Below, piece by piece: positions 43,111 through 51,970 of a stretch of DNA of 64,000 nt. Position 1 is the first letter of the stretch. Each line of letters begins with the position of its first letter. Origin of the DNA: Pandoraea terrigena (GTDB taxonomy: Bacteria; Pseudomonadota; Gammaproteobacteria; Burkholderiales; Burkholderiaceae); contig NZ_CABPRU010000005.1 of assembly GCF_902459705.1 (NCBI RefSeq), positions 124,001 through 188,000 on the forward strand. Direction: 5' to 3'. The translations under genes and the position numbers were made by a program. The notes beneath the pieces were generated by a model. The model was not told the DNA's origin. It saw nothing but the letters and a program-made list of their open reading frames with translations, and made no database searches.

Positions 43111-44295
43111 ATGCAAATAAAACATATACGGCGACACACGCGCATCAAATGTGCGATGGCGAGAACTGGCGTTGCGGCGGCTGCGGTCCTGGGATGCTTG
43201 CCAGCCGCACATGCACAGAGCAGTGTCGATCTCTATGGCATTGTCATGAGCGGCGTGATCTGGACGAACAACGTAGCCGGTGGCAAGAGCACGGGCATGG
43301 CAGAGGGGCCAAGTCGCTGGGGCCTGCGGGGTCAGGAAGACCTGGGGGGGGGGATGAAGACCGTGTTTCGCCTGGAAAGCGGCTTCGCGCCCAGTACGGG
43401 CCAGTCGTTTCAGGGCGGGCGCCTGTTCGGGCGCCAGGCTTATGTCGGATTGAGCGACGGCTCGTGGGGCACGATAACCTTGGGCCGGCAATACGACTTC
43501 GCCGCCGACTGGCTCGCGCAGACGAGCGCGCCGTATCGCTGGAACGGCTACTTCGCGCACCCCGGCGACAATGACAACTTCAACTACCAGTTCCGCGTGA
43601 ACAATTCGGCAAAATACGTGAGCTCGAACCTGCAGGGACTGCAGCTCGGAGCGATGTATAGCCTTGGTGGTGTGGCGGGCAGCTTCGGTAACCAGAGCGC
43701 AATGAGCTTCGGCGCGAAGTATGAGAACGGGCCCGTGAAGGTCCAGGCGGCGTACTTTCACATGAATCATCCGGCGCTTGCTGCCGCTGAGGGCAACTGG
43801 AGCACGATACTGTTCCCGCAGGTATCAGCGACCTCGCCGCTCCACAACAATGGACTGAACCCGTCGAGCATGGACGTCTACGGCATCGGGGGGACATATC
43901 AGTTCGACAAGACGACTCTCGGCCTTCTCTGGAGTCACAGCGACTACAGGAAACTTGGCGATGCCGCGGACAGGCTCTCCGAGGCAAACGTGCGCTTCGA
44001 CAACATCGAAGCCAACGTCGCGTACAGCGTCACGCCTCAGATACAGCTCGTCGGCGCTTACACGTACACCGTCGGCAAGGTAAGCCAGACGGGCTTCGCA
44101 CCCCAATATCACCAGATTAATGCGGGGGTGAACTACTTCCTCTCGAAGCGCACGATTTTATATCTCGCCGGCATTTATCAACGCGCCGCTGGTGACGCTA
44201 CCAACGCCAACATCGAATGTGCGGGCTCATCATGCGAGGCGAGCAGCTCAAAGAACCAAGTTTCAGTGCTCAGCGGAATCTTCCATGCTTTCTGA
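43111..44295 (+). CDS. Gram-negative porin
   Basis: 394 residues with an N-terminal signal (VAAAAVLGCLPAAHAQ) followed by SSVDLYGIVMSGVIW, the start of betaproteobacterial trimeric porins. PSRWGLRGQEDLGGGMKTVF, RLFGRQAYVGLSDGSWGTIT and a C-terminal Phe (SVLSGIFHAF) for outer-membrane assembly are present. It would admit small polar solutes. Its place between an oxidase gene and an APC permease suggests substrate uptake for the pathway. Confidence 0.92.
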   Translation: MQIKHIRRHTRIKCAMARTGVAAAAVLGCLPAAHAQSSVDLYGIVMSGVIWTNNVAGGKSTGMAEGPSRWGLRGQEDLGGGMKTVFRLESGFAPSTGQSFQGGRLFGRQAYVGLSDGSWGTITLGRQYDFAADWLAQTSAPYRWNGYFAHPGDNDNFNYQFRVNNSAKYVSSNLQGLQLGAMYSLGGVAGSFGNQSAMSFGAKYENGPVKVQAAYFHMNHPALAAAEGNWSTILFPQVSATSPLHNNGLNPSSMDVYGIGGTYQFDKTTLGLLWSHSDYRKLGDAADRLSEANVRFDNIEANVAYSVTPQIQLVGAYTYTVGKVSQTGFAPQYHQINAGVNYFLSKRTILYLAGIYQRAAGDATNANIECAGSSCEASSSKNQVSVLSGIFHAF

Positions 44296-44341
44296 GTCCG
44301 GTCGGCGCACGCGCCACATTCAATCTGTCAAAGGAAACGAT

Positions 44342-45817
44342 ATGTCTTCCACTGCGTTTGAGCATGTCGAAGCGACGGGCTCGTTGAAGAAAACATTCAG
44401 CTCGATGTCGCTCTTCACATTGTCGTTCGGGGTGATGGTCGGTTCCGCCTGGATCGTCATCATCGGTGACTGGTTTGCGAAGGCCGGTCCACTCGGTGCG
44501 ATTATTGGACTTTCTGCCGCGGCGCTGATGATGTGCATCGTGTGTCTCGTCTACGCGGAACTCGCTGCGCGCATCCCGGCCTCGGGTGGAGAGATCGTCT
44601 ACACATTCGAGGCGTTCGGCCCATCGAGCGCGTTCTGGGTCTCGTGGATCTACACGATGCCGATTCTTACGGTCACCGCGTTCGAGGGCATTGCGCTCAC
44701 TTGGATGGTCAACACGCTCATGCCGCAGTTTGGCAGCGCCGCGCTCTATCATGTGCTCGGCCATGATGTGTCTGTGATGCAGGTGGGCCTGGGCGCAGCC
44801 ATTACCATCTTCATGATGGTGCAGAACTACTTTGGTGCGAGATTTGCTGCGGGTTCACAGAAGCTGCTCACCGTCTCGTTCCTGCTGATCGCGCTTGGTG
44901 CCGTCTTCGTTGCCCTCTCGAAGGGCAGCACTGCGAATCTAGCCCCCCTCTTTTACTCGGCTAACCCGGATGCGCATTGGTGGACAGGGGCGCTTGCGAT
45001 TTTCTCGTCGGGTCTCATCTGGTTCTCGGGGTTTCAGTCGATCCCGCCTGTGATCGAAGAGCGTAACGAAAATGTGTCGTTCGCTCAGGTCGCACGGGTA
45101 ATGGTGATCTCGATCCTGTTCGCTGCGGTGTTCTATGCACTTGTGATCGTGGCGGTCGGCAGGGCGCATCCGTGGACCGGCATGCTCAAGACTGACATGC
45201 TTACGGCGGCCGCCTTCGGCAGCCTGACGCCGGGCGGCTGGTTGGCGAAGGCTGTGCTGGTGGCGGGAACGATCTCGATTCTCAAGGTATGGAACGGTGC
45301 GTTCGTGTGGGCGACGCGTGTGATTCTCGTGCAATCGCGCGCGCGATTCCTTCCTTCCCCGCTGAGCAGGGTACATCCGAAGTACGGAACGCCGACGCGC
45401 GCTGTGTGGCTCGTCGGCATCGTGAACTTCGCGGGCATCTCGCTCGGACCGGGCGCAATCCTGCCGATCCTCGATGCGGCCGCCGTGTGTGTGGGCATCG
45501 TTATCGCGAGCGCACCAATCGCACTGCTGGTGCTGCGCATGCGCGAAAAGCGCGCCTTGGGCACCAATGTTCCCGCCTGGACTGTGCCAGGTGGTACGCC
45601 AACCATCGTGATCGCACTCGTGAGTACGCTTTCGCTTTCGCTTGTGGCTTGCGTGCAGCCATTTCTGCTTTCGAATGGCGGTATCCCGCTATCGTGGCAG
45701 ATTCTTGCAGTGTGGGGCGTGATCGGAGTGGTGCGCTGGGTTGCGATACATCGCTCGTTTAGCGACAGCGGCGTTGCGCGGCGCGCTCTGCTAGGTGCCG
45801 TCGAAGCGACACACTGA
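44342..45817 (+). CDS. APC-superfamily amino acid/amine permease
   Basis: 491 residues from ATG 44342 (AAAGGAAACGAT upstream). About 12 hydrophobic segments are seen. The first helix has the APC signature (LFTLSFGVMVGSAWIVIIG), later segments include GAIIGLSAAALMMCIVCLVY and SGGEIVYTFEAFGPSSAFW. APC carriers import amino acids, polyamines and related amines. It lies between a porin and the reductase-oxidase-hydrolase genes, so the compound imported is probably the substrate or an amino-acid-like side product of the catabolic region. Confidence 0.9.
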   Translation: MSSTAFEHVEATGSLKKTFSSMSLFTLSFGVMVGSAWIVIIGDWFAKAGPLGAIIGLSAAALMMCIVCLVYAELAARIPASGGEIVYTFEAFGPSSAFWVSWIYTMPILTVTAFEGIALTWMVNTLMPQFGSAALYHVLGHDVSVMQVGLGAAITIFMMVQNYFGARFAAGSQKLLTVSFLLIALGAVFVALSKGSTANLAPLFYSANPDAHWWTGALAIFSSGLIWFSGFQSIPPVIEERNENVSFAQVARVMVISILFAAVFYALVIVAVGRAHPWTGMLKTDMLTAAAFGSLTPGGWLAKAVLVAGTISILKVWNGAFVWATRVILVQSRARFLPSPLSRVHPKYGTPTRAVWLVGIVNFAGISLGPGAILPILDAAAVCVGIVIASAPIALLVLRMREKRALGTNVPAWTVPGGTPTIVIALVSTLSLSLVACVQPFLLSNGGIPLSWQILAVWGVIGVVRWVAIHRSFSDSGVARRALLGAVEATH

Positions 45818-45931
45818 GAGGGCGAGGAGTGCTCCCCGTGTCTTCCGTACGCTGTCGCGTCGTGGTCGAGCTCGTATATGACCATGACGCGTACGGCCTT
45901 CACTGAACTGCGATATCTGGATTTGGTTAAC

Positions 45932-46972
45932 ATGAAATACAACGAAGCTCTGCCCGCAATGATGCGCGCCGTGCGTCTCGATGAAGTCGGTCCGCCCGAG
46001 AATTTGCGCGTCGTCGAATGTCCTGTTCCTGCTGTCGGGCCGCATGACGTGCTGATTCGCACCACGCTTGCCGGCATGATTTACGCGGATGCCGAAGCCA
46101 GGAGGGGTACCTATTTTAACAGTACGCCCCTACCTTGGTTTCCAGGCCGCGAGGTTGCCGGTATCGTCGTGGCGTGCGGTGAGGAGGTCGAAGGGTACGC
46201 GCCGGGTGACCGCGTGATGGCACTGGTGCTCGCTGGTGGTTGCTATGCGGAATATGTGCTCGCATCGCCACATGAGCACGTGTCCGACAATGGCGTGAGC
46301 GCGCCTGGCGCGGATATCGTGAAGCTGCCGGACAATGTCGCGTTTGAACAGGGGCTCGTTTATCTCGTCAACTTCCGTCTTGCCCATCTTGTCGTGCACG
46401 CGCTCGCAAAAGTACCGTCGGGTGCCAGCATTGCAATTCACGGCGCGGCAGGTGGCATGGGCGCGATGGTCACGCAGATTGCGGCATCCCTCGGTTGCAG
46501 GGTCGTTGCGCTGTGCCGTGGCGCCGAGGAGGTCGCGTTCTGTCTTGGGAACGGCGCGACGTTTGCTATCGACACACTGCGCTGCGACTATGTCGAAGCG
46601 GTGCACGAGGCAACCGATGGCGAGGGTGTCGATTTTTCCTTCAATGGTGTGGGAGGGGCAACAATCAACCGCGATCCACTGATCATCAAGCCGTTCGGCG
46701 AAATGATCCTTTACGGGTACGTGGCGGGCAAAACTCCCCTCGAACCGTTTGACGTCGACAAAACATGGGTGCTGAAGCTCTTTTCCGCAACAGACTATCT
46801 GACCACGCCTCATTTCTCGGCCGCGACCGACGCGATGCTCGAATGGCTAGCTACGCACCCACTACTGGCGGTGGGTGAAGTATTTCCGATGTCGCGCGTT
46901 GCAGATGCACATCGGGCACTTGAGGCGGGAAGGCTGCTGTGCAAGCTCGGCCTGCGTCCAGACGCGCTATGA
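45932..46972 (+). CDS. Zinc-independent quinone oxidoreductase/MDR-type reductase
   Basis: 346 residues from ATG 45932; ATG 45878 and an ATG at about 45959 are alternatives. PGREVAGIVVACGEEVEGY and IHGAAGGMGAMVTQIAASLG (NADPH motif) mark the quinone-oxidoreductase branch of the medium-chain dehydrogenases. The Zn-binding Cys/His of alcohol dehydrogenases are absent. It is translationally coupled to the next gene through ATGA overlap at 46969-46972. The reaction is unknown and may be reduction of an enone intermediate. Confidence 0.85.
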   Translation: MKYNEALPAMMRAVRLDEVGPPENLRVVECPVPAVGPHDVLIRTTLAGMIYADAEARRGTYFNSTPLPWFPGREVAGIVVACGEEVEGYAPGDRVMALVLAGGCYAEYVLASPHEHVSDNGVSAPGADIVKLPDNVAFEQGLVYLVNFRLAHLVVHALAKVPSGASIAIHGAAGGMGAMVTQIAASLGCRVVALCRGAEEVAFCLGNGATFAIDTLRCDYVEAVHEATDGEGVDFSFNGVGGATINRDPLIIKPFGEMILYGYVAGKTPLEPFDVDKTWVLKLFSATDYLTTPHFSAATDAMLEWLATHPLLAVGEVFPMSRVADAHRALEAGRLLCKLGLRPDAL

Positions 46973-48099
46973 GTGCGACAGCGTCATTCAATCATGTCGA
47001 CGACGCAAAGACGGTCACGGTGGTCGGCGCGGGTGTCATCGGCATATCGATCGCGCTACACCTCGCTCAACGCGGTGCGCGTGTCACGGTGCTTGACCGG
47101 AGAGATGGTATTCCGCCGTGTACGGACGGTGCCTTTGCGATGCTGATTGCCACGCAGCCGGACGGCCCTTCCGAATTCAATGCGCTGTACGGCCACGCGA
47201 TCGATGCCTGGCACCACTTCGATGCCGAATTCGATGGCGCACTTGGCGTACGTTGGGAAGGTGCGCTCATGTGGGCCGCGGGCGGGGATCTCGCCGCGCA
47301 TTTGGACGAACAGTATGCGCGGCTTTCGGAATGGGGCAGTGCGGTCGAGCGCATCGATGCTCGCAATTTCGTGTCGTTTTGCGATGGTGTGGAAACCGGA
47401 CCGATTGCCGCGGGCTACCGTTCAACACGCCACGGCGTAGTGGACCCGGCGTACGTATGGAAGACGATGCGTGCGCGTTGCGTCGCGCTCGGTGTAACGT
47501 TCCTGACCCGCGCGCCGTTAGCGCGTATCAACACGCTCGCGACGCTCAACGGTTTGCCACATGCTTACGTGGAGGGTTTGCCGCCTCCGGACGTCGTCGT
47601 GCTCGCGGCCGGGGAAGGTACGGCGGCGCTTGCTGCAAGTCTGGGGAGCGACGTCGCCTACACGATCGCCTCAGGCAGTTTGGCTCACAGCAAGCCTGTG
47701 CCGTGGCGCGCGCTGCCCGCGCTTGTCGGTCCCAAACTGTCGGTGAAGCAGAACGCAGACGGTCGCATCGTTGCCGGCCTGGATTATGCGCCGGGGGCAG
47801 CTTGCGACGACACGAGCGATGCCTACGGTGAGACTCTGCTTGCCGAGGCGCGCGAATTGTTGCCCGGCTTGCCGAGACTCGAGCTCGAGCGCGTTACGCA
47901 TGGTCGTGTGCCGATTCCTCGGGACAAACAGCCGATTGCAGGCTTTCTGGACGGCGTCGCCAATTGCTATGTGGCTGTCATGATGAGTGGCATTACGATG
48001 GCGCCTCTGATGGGGCGACTGATCGCTGATGAAATCGTCCATGGACGCCGCGATGCGCTTCTCATTCCCTATACGCCGTCACGTTTCAAACCGGAATGA
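46969..48099 (+). CDS. FAD-dependent amino acid oxidase-like protein (DadA family)
   Basis: 376 residues from ATG 46969, which overlaps the preceding stop. N-terminal VTVVGAGVIGISIALHLAQR binds FAD. The C-terminal THGRVPIPRDKQPIAGFLDG and YVAVMMSGITMAPLMGRLIA resemble glycine and D-amino acid oxidases. It is a second member of this family in the cluster, only distantly similar to that at 41650. The pairing suggests oxidation of an amine or amino acid side chain at two steps or for two substrates. Confidence 0.83.
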   Translation: MSATASFNHVDDAKTVTVVGAGVIGISIALHLAQRGARVTVLDRRDGIPPCTDGAFAMLIATQPDGPSEFNALYGHAIDAWHHFDAEFDGALGVRWEGALMWAAGGDLAAHLDEQYARLSEWGSAVERIDARNFVSFCDGVETGPIAAGYRSTRHGVVDPAYVWKTMRARCVALGVTFLTRAPLARINTLATLNGLPHAYVEGLPPPDVVVLAAGEGTAALAASLGSDVAYTIASGSLAHSKPVPWRALPALVGPKLSVKQNADGRIVAGLDYAPGAACDDTSDAYGETLLAEARELLPGLPRLELERVTHGRVPIPRDKQPIAGFLDGVANCYVAVMMSGITMAPLMGRLIADEIVHGRRDALLIPYTPSRFKPE

Positions 48100-48166
48100 T
48101 TCACCATCTGCGCGGGGCGCCCATAAGCGGACCGCGCGTACCAGCATCACGCGCGAAGGAGCCGCC

Positions 48167-48958
48167 ATGCCATATTTTCAGACAGGTGCCAGTCACATTT
48201 ATTACGAAACCCACGGCAGAGGCCTGCCGGTTGTCATGCTGCACGGCGTCGGTGGTAACCATGCCAGTTGGTTCTACCAGTTGACGGGATGGGCACAGCG
48301 TTTCCAGTTGATTACCTTTGATGCTCGTGGTTTTGGCAAGTCGACGGACGCGGAGTCGCTCGGCCGTAGTGCGTTTACTGAGGATCTGACGCGACTGCTT
48401 GACCATCTCGGAATCCAGCGTGCAGCGCTCGTTGCCCAATCAATGGGAGGTGGAACTGCCGTCGACTTCACATGCCGGTTCCCGGAGCGTGTATGTGCGT
48501 TGGTGCTGGCCGACACGCTCGTGTGGCTTGACCCGCCACCGGAGATGGCGGCGGATTTCTTGGCTGTGCAGGTGCAAACGCAGAATCTGAACCAACTGGA
48601 GCGTGTGCTTGGCGAGACTTTCAGGGGGGCACAGCCAGAGCTCAGCGAACTGTACCTTCAGATAGCAAGCTTCAACCACTATACGGTCAAGACGCTGACT
48701 GGCACACAGACGCGTTATCGTCCACAGGCGTTGGCGCTAACGGGGGTGCCGGCACTGTTCGTCGTCGGTGAGGAAGACGTGCTTTTCCCCCCGAGTCTGA
48801 TTCGCAAGGCTTGGCGTGAAGTGCCCGGGGCGGATTGGATAACCCTTGAAAAGGCCGGTCATTCTGCCTATTTCGAGGCCGCGGAGTCCTTCAATCGGCT
48901 TGTTGGTCACTGGCTGGAAGCGTGCGTGGGCAAGTTCGACCCGGTCACGCATACATAA
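48167..48958 (+). CDS. Alpha/beta hydrolase
   Basis: 263 residues from ATG 48167, with GAAGGAGCCGCC upstream. The oxyanion loop is HGVGGNHASWFYQL, the nucleophile Ser is in AQSMGGGTAV and the catalytic His in KAGHSAYFEAAE. It resembles enol-lactone or ester hydrolases. It follows the oxidase gene by 67 bp and precedes a porin gene. Its role in the pathway is unassigned; it could be a lactonase or an amide/ester hydrolase. Confidence 0.87.
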   Translation: MPYFQTGASHIYYETHGRGLPVVMLHGVGGNHASWFYQLTGWAQRFQLITFDARGFGKSTDAESLGRSAFTEDLTRLLDHLGIQRAALVAQSMGGGTAVDFTCRFPERVCALVLADTLVWLDPPPEMAADFLAVQVQTQNLNQLERVLGETFRGAQPELSELYLQIASFNHYTVKTLTGTQTRYRPQALALTGVPALFVVGEEDVLFPPSLIRKAWREVPGADWITLEKAGHSAYFEAAESFNRLVGHWLEACVGKFDPVTHT

Positions 48959-49118
48959 ATTTCCCGCTGGGTGCCGTTACGAATCTCTCGCTTTTACACG
49001 GGATTTCGGGCACTTGCCGCGGCGGCACTCAGCGCGTGATAAAGCGTAAACCGATGTTAAGAGCGTTAGTTTTCTATTTAAATAATTAGTTTAACTAAAT
49101 ATAAAATTGAGAAGGGTT

Positions 49119-50198
49119 ATGAAGAATAGGATAATTTTGGCAATTTTTATGCTCTGTGCGTCGGTTTCTGCTGCGGCGCAGTCCAGTGTCACACTGTATG
49201 GCGTACTGGACGAGGCCCTCGTCTACTCCAACAATGCCGGCGGCGCGTCCGTCGTTCAAATGCTCGATTCCTACCACTGGAACACGATGTGGGGTCTCAA
49301 AGGAACCGAGGATCTGGGCGGTGGCCTAAAGGCCAACTTCGAGTTGACCAACTACTTCAACATCTCGAACGGATCCCTTTATCTCAATAACAGCACACTT
49401 TTCTATGGCGCGGCATGGGCGGGTCTCTCAGACGAAAAGTGGGGCGCAGTAACGCTCGGCCGTCATTACGACTATTCAATCCTGCTGCTGAGCAAAATGC
49501 CCGGTGTCAATGCGACGTTCGCGCAAACGCCGGGTAATCTGGATCATACCGGCGGCGGGTATCTGGATAATGCGATTTCGTATACTTCGCCAAGCTATGA
49601 CGGCTTCTCGGTCGCTGGTATGTATGCGCTACCGGGCGGCACCTCTGACGCTCTCTACTCAGGTAGAGCATTCAGTCTCTCAGCGACTTACTACGGCGCG
49701 CGTCTGAGTGTGGCGGCGGTCGTCACCAAAATCAATGGCGCGCTGATCACGCCGACCCTCGCGGGGATGAATACGTTGTTGGGTCAGGGGGTGACACCTT
49801 TCGCGCGCTACCGGGTGGACTCACAAAACATCTACGGCATCAGCGCGCAGTATCGTTTCACGGACAAGATTGTGGGGCAGGCGAGTTTTACCGATGTGGC
49901 GCTCGTCGGCTTTGGCGAGTCCGAATCGGTGCGTACCGCGAGCGTCAGTGGTGTCTACACGATCGCACCGGACTTGAAGCTCACCGCAGGCTACCAGCAT
50001 TCCGGCCTCGGCAGCGGCGGCCTGAACCTCTACAGCCTGTTTCTCGACAAGTTCCTGTCCAAGCGTACTGATATCTATGTCGCAGCCCACTTTGCTCAGG
50101 CGGGCGGGGCATCGCAATCCGCGGTGCTATTCACACTGGCCCCTTCCAGTACCAACCGGCAGTTGGCAGTTGCCACAGGCGTCCGGCACTCCTTCTGA
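49119..50198 (+). CDS. Gram-negative porin
   Basis: 359 residues from ATG 49119 (GAGAAGGG upstream). Signal MKNRIILAIFMLCASVSAAA and mature start QSSVTLYGVLDEALVYS are porin-typical, as are WGLKGTEDLGGGLKANFELT, GAVTLGRHYDYS and the C-terminal VATGVRHSF with a terminal Phe. The upstream 160 bp is strikingly AT-rich (around 49060-49110) and probably contains its promoter. It is the second porin in the catabolic region and may serve a different solute. Confidence 0.92.
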   Translation: MKNRIILAIFMLCASVSAAAQSSVTLYGVLDEALVYSNNAGGASVVQMLDSYHWNTMWGLKGTEDLGGGLKANFELTNYFNISNGSLYLNNSTLFYGAAWAGLSDEKWGAVTLGRHYDYSILLLSKMPGVNATFAQTPGNLDHTGGGYLDNAISYTSPSYDGFSVAGMYALPGGTSDALYSGRAFSLSATYYGARLSVAAVVTKINGALITPTLAGMNTLLGQGVTPFARYRVDSQNIYGISAQYRFTDKIVGQASFTDVALVGFGESESVRTASVSGVYTIAPDLKLTAGYQHSGLGSGGLNLYSLFLDKFLSKRTDIYVAAHFAQAGGASQSAVLFTLAPSSTNRQLAVATGVRHSF

Positions 50199-50281
50199 GC
50201 ATCTTGGGGGGGGCGGAATGCACAAAGCGGACGGAGGCTCCGATCTGCCTTGTTTGAGCGTTTGAAATGGGGCGGGCGCAA

Positions 50282-50298
50282 TGCATGAGTTTCATGCA
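50282..50298. promoter_or_regulatory. TGCATGA-GTT-TCATGCA palindrome before the Rieske operon
   Basis: A perfect inverted repeat with 7-bp arms and a 3-bp centre, 156 bp before the oxygenase start. It shares TGCATGA with the dyads at 34326 and 41540. Confidence 0.55.
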
Positions 50299-50389
50299 TT
50301 CATAACCCTAAAAAAAATCGGTTGTGGCGTCTTTTTCGGCTGCTTAATTTTGAGGCTGATGTCTGTAGGCGAGCTTCGCGAGATTTTAT

Positions 50390-50405
50390 TGCATACAGTA
50401 CACAA
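50390..50405. promoter_or_regulatory. Shared operator candidate, copy 2
   Basis: TGCATACAGTACACAA, 33 bp upstream of the oxygenase start region and 14 of 16 identical to TGTATACAGCACACAA at 37294. Its placement near the presumed promoter suits repression. Confidence 0.55.
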
Positions 50406-50437
50406 TAGATTGAAAGTCAGACCTTAATCCCCCAGGA

Positions 50438-51604
50438 ATGGACATGGAAACTCAAAATAGTTTCGTTGATGAGGCCTTGCTGAAGCGTGTGCCGAGGTGG
50501 AGTAAGTACCTGGAAGCCAAGCTGGGTTTTCGCAATCATTGGTATCCCGCACTGTTGTCGCATGACATTGCGGAGGCGCAGATCGTGCCGGCGACCGTCT
50601 GCGGTGAGGAAATCCTCCTTAAGCGCGTGAACGGGGAGGTCAAGGCCATCCGTGATCGCTGTCTGCACCGAGGAGTGAAATTTTCGGAAAAGGTTGAGTG
50701 CTACACCGAGAACACCATCACCTGTTGGTATCACGGCTTCACCTACAAGTGGGACGACGGAAAGCTATGCGACATCCTCGCCGCTCCGGACAGCAAGGCA
50801 ATCGGGCGTCGCGGGGTCAAGTCGTATCCGGTGCAGGAGGCGAAGGGGCTGGTCTTCGTCTTCGTGGGTGATGACGAGACGACGGTTCCGCCCTTGTCCG
50901 AAGATGTGCCACCGACTTTCCTCGACGAGGACATGAGCATTCACGGTGCAATCTACGATGTCGCCTCCAACTGGCGCGTCGGCGCCGAGAATGGGTTCGA
51001 TGGCCTGCACGTCTACATCCATCGCACGGCGGAGCTGGTATCCAACACGCAGCGTTCATTGCCCATTGGCCACCTGTCGGACTCGGCCAAAGTGGAGATC
51101 ATCGACGGCGACGGTGGCCCTAAGGGTGTGTACGACCTGTTCGCCAATCACGTGAGCGTGTGGGAAGGCAAGGTGGAGGGTAAAACCGTGATCACGGGTA
51201 CCAAACGCGTGTCCGACAAGCCGACGCGTACCACTGCGGCATCTATCTGGCTGCCGTGTGTGCTGCGCGTGGACAACTTCCCCGATCAGGAAATCACACA
51301 ATACGAGTGGTATGTGCCCGTATCTGCGGACAAGCATCTCTATGTGATGACCATCGGTAAGCGCGTGTCGACGGAGGAGGAGCGCGCAGCCTTCGAGCAT
51401 GAATTTCAGTCCCGGTGGAAACCTATTGGTTTTGAGGGCTTTAACGCCCAGGACATTACGGCTCGGATCGCGCTCCAGAAGTATTACAAGAACGACAGCT
51501 CGTGGCTGGACGAGATGCTGATCGAGGGCGATGCACCGATCATCAAATGGCGCGAGCTGTGTCAGCAGCATGCGCGCGGCGTGCAGAAGCCCGATAACCT
51601 CTGA
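50438..51604 (+). CDS. Rieske terminal oxygenase resembling carbazole 1,9a-dioxygenase (CarAa)
   Basis: 388 residues. The Rieske [2Fe-2S] ligands are C75-x-H77 (CLHRG) and C96-xx-H99 (CWYHG). Non-haem iron ligands follow as H191 and H195 (ENGFDGLHVYIH) with D339 likely third. From memory the pattern KLGFRNHWYP, KVECYTENTITCWYH, LCDIL and GFDxxHxYIH closely follows CarAa of Pseudomonas. CarAa attacks the carbon next to the ring nitrogen and opens the heterocycle. Either ATG 50438 or 50444 could start; AGGAATGG precedes. A Rieske ferredoxin gene follows 19 bp later. Confidence 0.87.
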   Translation: MDMETQNSFVDEALLKRVPRWSKYLEAKLGFRNHWYPALLSHDIAEAQIVPATVCGEEILLKRVNGEVKAIRDRCLHRGVKFSEKVECYTENTITCWYHGFTYKWDDGKLCDILAAPDSKAIGRRGVKSYPVQEAKGLVFVFVGDDETTVPPLSEDVPPTFLDEDMSIHGAIYDVASNWRVGAENGFDGLHVYIHRTAELVSNTQRSLPIGHLSDSAKVEIIDGDGGPKGVYDLFANHVSVWEGKVEGKTVITGTKRVSDKPTRTTAASIWLPCVLRVDNFPDQEITQYEWYVPVSADKHLYVMTIGKRVSTEEERAAFEHEFQSRWKPIGFEGFNAQDITARIALQKYYKNDSSWLDEMLIEGDAPIIKWRELCQQHARGVQKPDNL

Positions 51605-51623
51605 TGCCTGAGGAGCATGCGTT

Positions 51624-51944
51624 ATGGCTGAGAAGATTTTTCTGTGTCGCAGTGCAGACATGAGCAACGGAACAATGCGCCAGGTGTGCCCGCGTGGCGT
51701 GGATGTCGAACTTGCTCTCTACAAGGTCGACGGGAAGTTCTACGTTACGGACGACCTGTGCACGCACGGGATGGTTGCCCTGACAGGCGGTGATATCGAG
51801 GGGACCACCGTGTATTGCCCGCTACACGGCGGTGCATTTGACGTCTGCACGGGCAAGGCCATCGAAAAGCCCTGTACGACGCCGCTGAAGACATACGAAG
51901 TCGTGGTGGAGAGCGACGACGTCTACTGTCTGTATGACGAATAA
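51624..51944 (+). CDS. Rieske-type ferredoxin (CarAc/BphF-like)
   Basis: 106 residues. Ligand pairs C46-x-H48 (CTHGM) and C65-xx-H68 (CPLHGG) define a Rieske [2Fe-2S] ferredoxin. It carries electrons from a reductase, probably the one encoded at 34436, to the terminal oxygenase upstream. It is small, soluble and cotranscribed. It could also serve the second oxygenase encoded next, although phthalate-type oxygenases normally use a reductase with a built-in plant-type ferredoxin. Confidence 0.9.
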   Translation: MAEKIFLCRSADMSNGTMRQVCPRGVDVELALYKVDGKFYVTDDLCTHGMVALTGGDIEGTTVYCPLHGGAFDVCTGKAIEKPCTTPLKTYEVVVESDDVYCLYDE

Positions 51945-51970
51945 GAGAACCGGGGTCCCTGGAGTACACC

